From: Acidobacteriota bacterium
GTDB lineage: Bacteria > Acidobacteriota > Terriglobia > 20CM-2-55-15
Assembly: GCA_023265365.1 (NCBI GenBank)
Contig: JAHFTY010000018.1
Location: forward strand, 1 to 32,783
DNA length: 32,783 nt
Direction of reading: 5' to 3'
The notes beneath the pieces were generated by a model. That model was not told the DNA's origin and ran no database searches. It saw only the letters and a program-made list of their open reading frames with translations. Of this stretch, positions 8,333 to 15,277 are shown one piece after another; the stretch's first letter is position 1; every line of letters starts with the position of its first letter. Made by a program: the position numbers and the translations under genes.

Positions 8333-9870
8333 CACGCTTTCTCCACCTCCGCCAGGCCGGGCCGTTCACGCCACATCGTCATCGCGCTGTCGGCCGGCAG
8401 CGTGATTTCAGCCACGGTTCCGCCTGTGGCGGCGGTGGTGATCTGAATCGTACCCCGATGACCCGTCAGGATTTCTTTGACGATTCCCAAACCCAGCCCC
8501 GTTCCGTCGCCCAGGGCCTTGGTCGTGACAAACCGGTCGAACATGTGTTCGACAATGGATGGAGCAATGCCGGGTCCCGTATCCGCGATACGGATGAGGA
8601 CTCGATCCGAAGAGGGATCGAAGGCCGATTGAATTTCCAGCGTGCCTCCCTTCGGCATCGCGTCGGACGAATTGTTGATCAGATTCAAGAACGCCTCCTG
8701 CAAGTACAACGGATACGCTCGAACTTTTGGAATCCTTCCGTAATCCGCCCTGACCTCGACCCTTTGCGATTTCAGCTTCGGCTGCACGAGCCGGATAACG
8801 CCCTGAAGCGTCTCGTTCACATCCGTCGGCACGAAGTCCGCCGGCCCCCGCCGCGCCGACCTCAGCAGGTCATTGACGATCTGAATCATCGACTGAATCT
8901 GCTCGCGTATGAGGACCAGCGTCTCCCGCTGTTCATCGGTAAGACGGGAATCCTCCAGCAGCAACTGCACGTGAACGGAAAGCGAACTCATGGGCGAGCC
9001 GATCTCGTGTGCAAACGTGGCGGCCATCTGACCGACCGTCGCCAGCCGCTCAGCCTGCAACAATTGCCGCTGCATCGCCACGACCTGGCGCGTGATTTCT
9101 TCGAGTTCCAGATTCCGCTGGTTGAGATTCTCAGTGGCGGCGGCCACTTTCCCCTGAAGCTCGTCATTGAAGGACCGGACCTGGGTGAGCAGCCCGTTCA
9201 GCGTGCGGGCAATGACGCCGATTTCATCTTCACGAGTGTCGACGATCGCAGCAAGATTGCCTTCCTTCGAGCGCCGAATCCTCTCGATCAATTCCGCGAA
9301 TCTCCTGGAGACGGTTCGTTGATACATCAGGTTCATCAACGCAACCACAATCACAATCAGGACAAACCCAAAAATGGGGTCGCGTGCACGATTCAGAGCT
9401 TCGTACCGGTCCAGGTTTTCAAATGAAGAAAGCGCGACGATGGCGTAAGGCGTACCCTCAATCGGCAGAACCGTGATCAGGTCACGCTCACCGTTCAGGT
9501 CACGCCGCGTCGTTCCAAGCGCCGGCGGAATCGACTGAATCAGTAGATCCGGCGTGAGATCGCTGCTGGCCACGACTCGAATCTCATTTGCCTTCTTTTC
9601 GACGATGTCCAGGCGGTCCAGCGTCCGGTCGGCCTCGACGAACTCAGTCAACCTCCGGCCGATCAAAGCGGCATCGACTTCCGCAGACCGGAATCCCAAC
9701 GCCCGGTCCACGGCGACCACCAGCGTCTCAGCGCGATCGCGAAGGTTTTCTTCGAGAAGCCGGAGGTTGAGTCCGGTTCGGATCTCAAAAGTAACAGCGA
9801 CGGAGATCACGAGGATGAGCGCCGTCCATGCCAGAAGCTGAGTCTGAAGCCGTTTTGCGAGGAACCGCAT
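8332..9870 (-). CDS. Membrane sensor histidine kinase (NtrB/ZraS type)
   Basis: Kinase partner of the downstream NtrC-type regulator. Numbered from ATG 9870 (512 residues): TM1 about 12-30, a periplasmic sensing loop of roughly 135 residues with no recognised ligand domain, TM2 about 166-183, HAMP about 184-235, a coiled coil about 236-275, then the dimerisation/phosphoacceptor domain with H288 in FAHEIGSPMSSL. The ATP-binding domain has the N box NLINNSSDAM, G1 DTGPGI and G2 GTGLGLGIVKEI. The ORF track adds 66 upstream residues (MAWHRFGG...) that are low-complexity read-through; MRFLAKRL directly before TM1 is the natural start and has TAACCT 5 nt upstream. It overlaps the regulator start by one base. 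Confidence 0.93.
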   Translation of the reverse strand: MRFLAKRLQTQLLAWTALILVISVAVTFEIRTGLNLRLLEENLRDRAETLVVAVDRALGFRSAEVDAALIGRRLTEFVEADRTLDRLDIVEKKANEIRVVASSDLTPDLLIQSIPPALGTTRRDLNGERDLITVLPIEGTPYAIVALSSFENLDRYEALNRARDPIFGFVLIVIVVALMNLMYQRTVSRRFAELIERIRRSKEGNLAAIVDTREDEIGVIARTLNGLLTQVRSFNDELQGKVAAATENLNQRNLELEEITRQVVAMQRQLLQAERLATVGQMAATFAHEIGSPMSSLSVHVQLLLEDSRLTDEQRETLVLIREQIQSMIQIVNDLLRSARRGPADFVPTDVNETLQGVIRLVQPKLKSQRVEVRADYGRIPKVRAYPLYLQEAFLNLINNSSDAMPKGGTLEIQSAFDPSSDRVLIRIADTGPGIAPSIVEHMFDRFVTTKALGDGTGLGLGIVKEILTGHRGTIQITTAATGGTVAEITLPADSAMTMWRERPGLAEVEKA

Positions 9871-9875
9871 GACCA

Positions 9876-9881
9876 AGGTTA
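9876..9881 (-). promoter_or_regulatory. Candidate -10 element of the kinase/regulator operon (leaderless type)
   Basis: TAACCT on the minus strand lies 5 nt before the kinase ATG at 9870, with no Shine-Dalgarno. Two dyads (9909-9958 and 9959-9974) lie directly upstream. Confidence 0.35.
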
Positions 9882-9908
9882 ACTCGCGCACCCCGCGAAT
9901 GAAAATCT

Positions 9909-9958
9909 GACGGTGTGGGATTCCCGCCCAGGAGAAGAGGAACAGGCCCCACACCGTC
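9909..9958. repeat. Inverted repeat with 11-bp perfect arms upstream of the kinase gene
   Basis: GACGGTGTGGG at 9909-9919 pairs perfectly with CCCACACCGTC at 9948-9958 around a 28-base loop. It lies 40-90 bp upstream of the histidine kinase start, so it could be an operator or an RNA hairpin; no T-run follows on either side. Confidence 0.55.
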
Positions 9959-9974
9959 CCAATCCAAGGATTGG
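9959..9974. repeat. Short palindrome CCAATCC-AA-GGATTGG
   Basis: Seven-base perfect arms flank two bases, immediately next to the 11-bp inverted repeat. The size and symmetry suit a dimeric repressor or activator site upstream of the kinase operon, but no binding protein can be named. Confidence 0.4.
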
Positions 9975-10105
9975 TAGTCGGAGAATGAGTGGACCAACAG
10001 AGACCTAGGGCTAAATCTGAAGGTCGCTTTCTTTGTGCAGCCGGACCACCAAACCGATGCCACGCCATATCAAGGGTTTATCCGCAGTGGTCTTTGGTTT
10101 TGGGG

Positions 10106-10179
10106 CAGTTCTGCCTGGACCCGCAAACAATAACGCCACATCGCCTCGGCATTTTCCGCTCCTCGACGAGGCAGAACTG
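10106..10179. repeat. Inverted repeat enclosing a fragment of the dispersed element
   Basis: CAGTTCTGCC (10106-10115) pairs with GGCAGAACTG (10170-10179). Between the arms lies ATCGCCTCGGCATTTTCC, an 18-base string found again at 14072-14089 inside the membrane-protein gene copy. The CTCCTCGACGAGG beside it resembles the second hairpin of the family. Confidence 0.5.
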
Positions 10180-10253
10180 TCCAATTGCGGTTTCGGTTCT
10201 GTCGGAAATGTACGATGGTCTTGGAACCGTGGAATCACAGGACCGGGACTTTT

Positions 10254-10308
10254 CCCCGCCTTGGTCAAGGCTGGTCAAGGCGGGGTGCCGCGAAGCGGCG
10301 GGGCGGTT
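10254..10308 (-). repeat. Dispersed hairpin repeat, variant copy (minus orientation)
   Basis: CCCCGCCTTG and CAAGGCGGGG form a 10-bp stem, followed by GGTGCCGCGAAGCGGCGGGGCGGT. The latter aligns with GGTGGCGCGAAGCGCCGGGGTGGT of the copy at 18869-18892, with paired changes that keep the stem (GGCGC/GCGCC becomes GCCGC/GCGGC). It is head to head with the next copy. Confidence 0.6.
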
Positions 10309-10328
10309 CGTTCATCAAAATCGATTTT

Positions 10329-10440
10329 TTGAACAGCACCACCCCGGCGCTTCGCGCCACCCTCCTCGTCGAGGAGGGGAAAAACGCATCGCCTCGATCT
10401 CGCTTCATTGGGACAGCAGTGCTTCGACGAGGATGAGGAA
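10329..10440 (+). repeat. Dispersed hairpin repeat, long copy (plus orientation)
   Basis: It opens TTGAACAGCACCACCCCGGC and has two hairpins, GGCGC-TTC-GCGCC and CCCTCCTCG-T-CGAGGAGGG, followed by a tail (CGCTTCATTGGGACAGC) that recurs in inverse orientation near 18818-18834. The first 31 bases are repeated exactly at 18587-18617. Confidence 0.75.
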
Positions 10441-10510
10441 TGTTTTCGAGTGATTGACTTTCATGACAGGCGAGAGGTAAAACCGTCCAATCTCAATCGG
10501 GTGAAAAACG

Positions 10511-10975
10511 ATGAGCACTCCGACGAAAGACGACGGCCTGCTGGCGGCCCATCGAAGAATGATGGAAGCCTTGAAACGATCGGACGCCGCGGAAATCGTG
10601 GCGCTATTCGCAGAGGACCCCGTGTTGATGCCTCCCAATGACACCGCCATCTACGGCAAGGAGGAATTAGCGGAGTGGTACAGGGAATACTTCGACCATT
10701 TCCGCATCACGGGTCTGGCGGACATGGATCGGCACGTCACCCTCGTCGAGAACTACGCGATCGAGAGATGGGGCTACCAGGTTGGCATTCAGCCCGTTCA
10801 CGGCGGTGAGCGTATTGTCGATGAAGGCCGGTTTCTGATGGTGTGGCATCACGACGATGACGTCTGGAAGATCTCTCAGGCGATCTGGAACAGCTCCCGG
10901 CCGATCGGTTCGGGAACCAGCCGGTTCATGGCGCTTTTGAAAGAGCGCCTGAACGCACGGGCAAGGCCGGAATAA
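10511..10975 (+). CDS. NTF2-like / SnoaL-DUF4440 family protein
   Basis: This 154-residue cytoplasmic protein has the cone-shaped NTF2-like pattern. An N-terminal helical segment reads LLAAHRRMMEALKRSDAAEIVALFAEDPVLMPPNDTAIYGKEELAEWY, and the beta-sheet part (EGRFLMVWHHDDDVWKISQAIWNSS) is the usual DUF4440 ending. Members range from small-molecule isomerases to binding or immunity proteins, so no reaction is assigned. GGTGA lies about 6 nt before the ATG and can serve as Shine-Dalgarno. Its TAA stop abuts, with zero spacing, the stop codon of the convergent cytochrome gene. Transcription from upstream would pass through the hairpin repeats at 10254-10440. Confidence 0.8.
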   Translation: MSTPTKDDGLLAAHRRMMEALKRSDAAEIVALFAEDPVLMPPNDTAIYGKEELAEWYREYFDHFRITGLADMDRHVTLVENYAIERWGYQVGIQPVHGGERIVDEGRFLMVWHHDDDVWKISQAIWNSSRPIGSGTSRFMALLKERLNARARPE

Positions 10976-12844
10976 CTACGGTGACGTGATCCTCGCGAGA
11001 AACCTTTTGTAGAGCTCTTTGTCTGAGACCAGCGTGGCGCGCTTCGCCTGCTTCAACGCTTCTTCACGGTTCCCTGCTTCCATCTCGATCAAGGCCAGGC
11101 CGATGTAGGCGTCTGCCTCGGCCGGGTTCATCTTGATCGCACGGCGGTACGCCTCACGAGCCTGACTCTTGTTGCCGAGCGTCGCCTCAAGCCCGCCGAG
11201 CCGCACCTGGACGTTGGGATGATCGCCTTCGAGTTCCAGACTCTTCCGGAATTCGGCAACGGCGAGATCGAACGATCGCTTCTTCGCTTCGGAGAACGTC
11301 AGCGGCGGAAACAACGGCGACGTGAGCGATGCTGCCGCCTGAACTCGAACCGAACGATACGGATCGTCCAGGAGTTCGGCCAGAGCCCGGGCAGAGAGAA
11401 GGGTCTGGACGCCGGCGAGCGATCGTGCGGCCTCGAGCCGGACCATGGGTTCCTTGTCTTTGGCCAGGGCAATGAGCATGCGCGTGGAGACATCGCCCGG
11501 AAATCTCCCGAGGAATCCGGCCGCCGTCGCGCGGATCTCCGGGTTTTCGGAAGGATCGTTCGCAAGGCGGACCAGCGGATTCACAGCGCGCGCATCGCCT
11601 TTTCGTGCAAGCGCAAATGCGGTTGCGCGAAGGCGGGGGCGAGGGGTCCGGCCGGGATACCAGCGTTCGACGTTTTCCAGGGCCCACTCGGGAGTCTTGC
11701 CGGTATGGCATTCGTTGCACGCGTTCGGCACACCGTATCGAACGGTGTTTTCCGGCTCGGGAATGCTCATGGTGTGGTCGCGCATCGTCGACTTGACGCC
11801 TTGCGCGGCGTGGGGCATGTGGCAGCCCACACAACTCGCCCCGGTGGACGCGGCCGGATGATTCGTGTGTTTTTCCGCCTTTTCGGTGGCGTGGCAGCGG
11901 ATGCAGTACTGATCCGCGTTCTTCATCAACGCGTCGTTGCCGTCTGTCCGGTTCCAATGCGGATCGTGGCAGCTCGTGCACGCCGCTTTACCGGACTGGA
12001 AACACCCGCTCAGGTAGAAAGCCATGGCCTCATTGCTGAATCGTCGAGGCCGGCCGTCGACCCACCATGAGGAATCGATGGCTGTCAAGGCGCTGTCTTC
12101 AAGATGCATTAACGCCGGAGAGTAGTAGTCGAAATAGCGCTGCCTGGTGTTGAACCCTGTCGCGAGAACCGTCTTCTGCCAGTGACACTGTCCGCACATC
12201 GCCAGTTTCTCGAACGGCGTGACGGGCTTCGCGGGCGGATACTTTGCCGCCTCGCCGTTGGATGCGGCTTCCGCGTGGGAGGACATGGGACCGTGGCATC
12301 GCTCGCACGTCGCGCTCGATTCAACCCAGGACGTCCGGTATTCGCGCGTCTCCGGATCGAACCCCTTCACGTCCTGTACCTGCTGCGTCACATGGCAGTA
12401 AACGCAGGTCTGATTCCACTGTTGCACGAATTGTGCGGGAGCGCCCGGGACGATGTCCTTCGAATCGAACCACTCGCCGCGCTTGATGTCCCAAGTGGTG
12501 CGAAGAACGTGGATTTCTCCATTGGCGCGCGTCGTCAGATAATGCTGAATCCGCCGATTGCCCAGCGTGTAGTCGACGCGGTTTCGAACGCCGTTCTCTT
12601 CGATATAGAGGATTCCTTCCTGCCATTCCTTGCTCGCGGCCAGACCTCCTGCAAGATCCGTCCTCGACACAACGGATTTTCGATTGGCCCTCTGAATCAT
12701 CCTTCCGTGAATGGAATCCGACCACCTCGAATAAATATCGGAATGACACGCCTGACAAGCGACCGACCCGGCAACCGGGCCGCCGGCTTGAGAAAACGGC
12801 TGGGCCTGCAACGCGAGGATGAAAAAGAAGGCCAAAAACGGCAT
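10976..12844 (-). CDS. Secreted octaheme c-type cytochrome with HEAT and TPR tail
   Basis: This exported 622-residue protein has a short hydrophobic signal peptide (LAFFFILALQAQPFSQA). Eight CxxCH haem sites start at residues 30, 147, 180, 217, 289, 314, 338 and 376 (CQACH, CVYCH, CERCH, CGQCH, CTSCH, CIRCH, CVGCH, CNECH). The layout resembles cytochrome c554/NrfA-related multihaem proteins, so periplasmic electron transfer is the likely role. After the haem domain come HEAT-like repeats (about 405-505, with NPEIRATAAGFLGRF and VRLEAARSLAG) and two or three TPRs (about 530-620, with AREAYRRAIKMNPAEADAYIGLALIEMEAGNREEAL). The C-terminal repeats suggest docking to partner proteins. No haem maturation or quinol partner genes are in the window. 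Confidence 0.92.
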   Translation of the reverse strand: MPFLAFFFILALQAQPFSQAGGPVAGSVACQACHSDIYSRWSDSIHGRMIQRANRKSVVSRTDLAGGLAASKEWQEGILYIEENGVRNRVDYTLGNRRIQHYLTTRANGEIHVLRTTWDIKRGEWFDSKDIVPGAPAQFVQQWNQTCVYCHVTQQVQDVKGFDPETREYRTSWVESSATCERCHGPMSSHAEAASNGEAAKYPPAKPVTPFEKLAMCGQCHWQKTVLATGFNTRQRYFDYYSPALMHLEDSALTAIDSSWWVDGRPRRFSNEAMAFYLSGCFQSGKAACTSCHDPHWNRTDGNDALMKNADQYCIRCHATEKAEKHTNHPAASTGASCVGCHMPHAAQGVKSTMRDHTMSIPEPENTVRYGVPNACNECHTGKTPEWALENVERWYPGRTPRPRLRATAFALARKGDARAVNPLVRLANDPSENPEIRATAAGFLGRFPGDVSTRMLIALAKDKEPMVRLEAARSLAGVQTLLSARALAELLDDPYRSVRVQAAASLTSPLFPPLTFSEAKKRSFDLAVAEFRKSLELEGDHPNVQVRLGGLEATLGNKSQAREAYRRAIKMNPAEADAYIGLALIEMEAGNREEALKQAKRATLVSDKELYKRFLARITSP

Positions 12845-12854
12845 AAATCGGCCG

Positions 12855-12860
12855 CATTAT
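12855..12860 (-). promoter_or_regulatory. Consensus -10 (TATAAT) of the cytochrome gene
   Basis: A perfect TATAAT on the minus strand ends 11 nt before the ATG at 12844, which predicts a leader of only about 4-5 bases. The region also has a 6-bp dyad ATCGGC/GCCGAT (12847-12867) around it. No matching -35 is seen at 16-18 bp. Confidence 0.5.
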
Positions 12861-12882
12861 AGCCGATGCCGTGGAGAACCCG

Positions 12883-12888
12883 TACAAT
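12883..12888 (+). promoter_or_regulatory. Candidate -10 (TACAAT) of the membrane protein gene
   Basis: TACAAT lies 9 nt before the ATG at 12898, without a Shine-Dalgarno. It lies inside the upstream extension that the ORF track begins at GTG 12871, which argues for the ATG start. Confidence 0.4.
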
Positions 12889-12897
12889 TACGGCGCA

Positions 12898-14610
12898 ATG
12901 AAGACGGTCGTGCTCGCATGGTTATTCTTCGTACTGACAGGCCTGTTCACGAGCCTGGTCGTGCCTCTCGGCGAAGGATTCGACGAACCGTGGCACCTGG
13001 GGCTGATCCAGCATCATGCCGCGACTGGCGTCGCCGCCCGGAGACTCGTCGACCCGGGAACTCCGGTCAATCTATCTGTCGAACTCGAACAATTCCTCCG
13101 GCTTCATCCGGTCGGATGGAAACTTCATGAGATATATCCGGAGCTGCAATCGCAGGAGGAGTACTGGCAACAACCGGAAACGGAACGGCGGAAAGCCGAC
13201 GATGCCATTCGAGCGTTGCAGTTCGATAAGGTCTCCTACAGGCAGGGGCAATCTGCGTTCTCCAAACAATACGAGGGCCATCAGGCTCCGCTTTATTACA
13301 CGTCGGCGTCGATCGCGTTTCTGGGCGCTTCCCTCGCACTTTCGCTGACGAACACTTTCCTGTTGATGCGGATCCTCTCCGTTTTAATGGCCTCCGCAGT
13401 GGTTCCACTGGCCTACGCCCTGGCGAAGCGCATTGCGTTGTCCGAAAGCTCAGCGGACGGCGTTGCCATACTGGTCTCCATGTTCCCGGGTATTTATCCC
13501 GGCATCGCACGTGTGTCCAACGACGCCCTGGCCGTTCCTCTCGCGGCGGCGATCTTCCTGGCGCTCGTACGCTTCATTCAGTCTCGATCGAAGCAGGATG
13601 CGAGGCTCTTGGCCTGGACCCTGGCCGCGGGCCTTCTCACCAAGGCGATTTTCATTCCCTTCTTCGTGGCGATCGCGATCGCACTGGCCTCCCTGAAGGA
13701 ATTTCGATCGTTGAAAACGGTTGGCGCGTGGTCCCTGGTTGGCTGGATCGCCTACGTTCCCAACGTGCTCCGGTCCGGATCGCTTACCGGTCTGCCCGAA
13801 ACGGTCGATGCAGGTACGAGCATCGGTTCGTCGCTGGCGGCCCTTTCCCACTTGAACTGGATCGACATGTTCCGGCTGACGGCGGTGTCGCACATCTGGA
13901 TCGGCAACTTCTCGCTGCTGCAATACCGGTCGTGGATTTACAAGACGGTGATCGTGTTTTTCATCGTGGGACTGTGCGGCTTTATCGCAGCTCTAAGAAG
14001 AGGGATGTATCCGACGGCCTCAAGACCACCCCGGCGCTTCGCGCCACCCCTCGTCGAGGAGGGGAAAATGAATCGCCTCGGCATTTTCCCCTCAATGAGC
14101 CGGGGTGGTCCCGCCAACTCTCTCGACTTCCTGAGCATCCAGGCGATCGTTCTTGTGTATGCAGTCTTCGGTGCGTCGCTGATCTACTACGCCACGCAGG
14201 TTTACCAACAGGCAGGCATTTCCGTCATCCAGGGTTGGTACCTGTCGCCGCTCGTTCCGGTCGAAGCCCTTGTCTTCGTTCTCGGCATCGAGTTCTTGTT
14301 TTCAAAGCGCAGTGCCCGCCGGGTCACCGCCGTCGTGGCTTTCTGTTTTCTCGCCATGATCCTTTACGGAACGGCTTTCATCGAGGCTCCTTACTACACC
14401 GGGCTGACGGATCACGGGCCGTCGGGGTCTCTCCGCGCCTATCATCCGCACTGGGAAGACGTTGGCCTCATGGGAGAACGTTTGACCCGGTTTCATCTAT
14501 GGATTCCAAAGGCGGCGCCTCCGGTTCTTGGCATGACTGTCCTTATCGCGGGTCTCTTCTTAATATGGTCATACGCATCGCAGCACTCGTTCTTGTCTTC
14601 CCGGCATTAG
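12898..14610 (+). CDS. Multi-pass membrane protein, DUF2142/GT-C glycosyltransferase-like, with an inserted hairpin repeat
   Basis: This is a predicted 570-residue inner-membrane protein with roughly ten or more hydrophobic helices. After TM1 (VVLAWLFFVLTGLFTSLVV) the first outer loop carries EGFDEPWHLGLIQHH, matching the acidic DEP-H motif of DUF2142 and GT-C sugar transferases that use lipid-linked donors. Further helices follow (LLMRILSVLMASAVVPLAYALAKRIAL, LLAWTLAAGLLTKAIFIPFFVAIAIALAS), which is typical of that fold. Near residues 376-404 an 87-bp copy of the dispersed hairpin repeat is translated as RPPRRFAPPLVEEGKMNRLGIFPSMSRGGP. The frame is kept because 87 is divisible by three, and the segment sits between two helices. 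It overlaps the following gene by 46 bp. Exact substrate unknown. Confidence 0.8.
   Translation: MKTVVLAWLFFVLTGLFTSLVVPLGEGFDEPWHLGLIQHHAATGVAARRLVDPGTPVNLSVELEQFLRLHPVGWKLHEIYPELQSQEEYWQQPETERRKADDAIRALQFDKVSYRQGQSAFSKQYEGHQAPLYYTSASIAFLGASLALSLTNTFLLMRILSVLMASAVVPLAYALAKRIALSESSADGVAILVSMFPGIYPGIARVSNDALAVPLAAAIFLALVRFIQSRSKQDARLLAWTLAAGLLTKAIFIPFFVAIAIALASLKEFRSLKTVGAWSLVGWIAYVPNVLRSGSLTGLPETVDAGTSIGSSLAALSHLNWIDMFRLTAVSHIWIGNFSLLQYRSWIYKTVIVFFIVGLCGFIAALRRGMYPTASRPPRRFAPPLVEEGKMNRLGIFPSMSRGGPANSLDFLSIQAIVLVYAVFGASLIYYATQVYQQAGISVIQGWYLSPLVPVEALVFVLGIEFLFSKRSARRVTAVVAFCFLAMILYGTAFIEAPYYTGLTDHGPSGSLRAYHPHWEDVGLMGERLTRFHLWIPKAAPPVLGMTVLIAGLFLIWSYASQHSFLSSRH
14024..14110 (+). repeat. Dispersed hairpin repeat inserted in frame in a coding sequence
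   Basis: The outer arms GACCACCCCGGC and GCCGGGGTGGTC enclose the family hairpins and a second inverted pair, GGGGAAAATG and CATTTTCCCC. The copy is 87 bp (29 codons), contains no stop in the host frame, and is the only one found inside a gene. Confidence 0.75.
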
Positions 14611-15140
14611 CTCTTGCGCAAACCCACGTGGTCGGCTACGGCGGCGCCATGTGGCGGCTGCAGGCCAGCCGGCTGGACTTCACATCATTCCGAAGCGGCC
14701 CCATCTCGACCGTATCGCCGGTATTGGGAGCGGGCGCGGCAACTTCCCTGTGGAAGATCCGCGTGGATGGCGCTTTCCTGTGGTCTCCGACGGGCGAGAA
14801 GGAGGTATTCCTGGGCCCGAACCGCAGCGTCGAACAGAAGACGCAAGGGACGGCCCTGACCGCCGACGCCGGAGGAGGCTGGCCGCTTTTGAAGGTTTGG
14901 GGATTCCAGACGATCGTCCGCGGTGGCTACGGATGGGCACGAGTCCGTGTGCCGACGCAAATCCAGATTGAGGAGAGCCGTCATTTCTGGAACTACGGAG
15001 TCGCTGCCACGAAAAACATTTCGTCGCGGTATCTGCTGCGGATCGACGTCCGAAACATCCACTTCCGGCGCGAAGAAGTCCCTCAAACGCTGGGACGGTC
15101 CAATATCGCGACTCTGGCCGGTGTCGGATTTCGTTGGTAG
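14565..15140 (+). CDS. Small secreted beta-rich (outer-membrane barrel-like) protein
   Basis: The real gene is the C-terminal 191 residues of a longer ORF-track entry. It starts at ATG 14565 with a clear signal peptide (MVIRIAALVLVFPALALAQT). The mature part alternates short aromatic and glycine-rich strands (VVGYGGAMWRL, SLWKIRVDGAFLW, TIVRGGYGWARVRV, YLLRIDVRNIHF) and ends in an aromatic residue (LAGVGFRW), which fits a small 8-strand outer-membrane barrel. I do not recognise a named family. It overlaps the upstream membrane-protein gene by 46 bp, so the two are probably co-transcribed, and it lies just before the TonB receptor. Confidence 0.65.
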   Translation: MVIRIAALVLVFPALALAQTHVVGYGGAMWRLQASRLDFTSFRSGPISTVSPVLGAGAATSLWKIRVDGAFLWSPTGEKEVFLGPNRSVEQKTQGTALTADAGGGWPLLKVWGFQTIVRGGYGWARVRVPTQIQIEESRHFWNYGVAATKNISSRYLLRIDVRNIHFRREEVPQTLGRSNIATLAGVGFRW

Positions 15141-15277
15141 AAGCCGATGGACAGTGGCATGCTCATACTCCGCTCTGGATTCCGGTTTTCAATAACTTAG
15201 GAACGGGCCACGACGCATTCTACAAAATTGTGAATAAAAAGTTTCGAAAAGCAGATCGAGGCTACTGGAGATCAACG

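Larger units (their letters stand above)
9871..10510. other. Gene-free region of 640 bp filled with inverted repeats
   Basis: The open frames listed here (for example 154 residues from 9989) match no family and run through the repeat copies, so no gene is called. It holds, left to right, two dyads upstream of the kinase, a 10-bp inverted repeat around a fragment of the dispersed element, and two head-to-head copies of the dispersed hairpin repeat. Confidence 0.7.

Noticed and set aside
9989-10453. 154-residue ORF between the kinase and the NTF2-like gene
   Set aside because: It is rich in Arg, His and Pro with no family resemblance, and half of it is translated repeat sequence.
15134-15277. 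48-residue N-terminal extension of the TonB receptor
   Set aside because: It overlaps the end of the upstream gene, lacks family resemblance, and precedes a clean Shine-Dalgarno, ATG and signal peptide at 15278.
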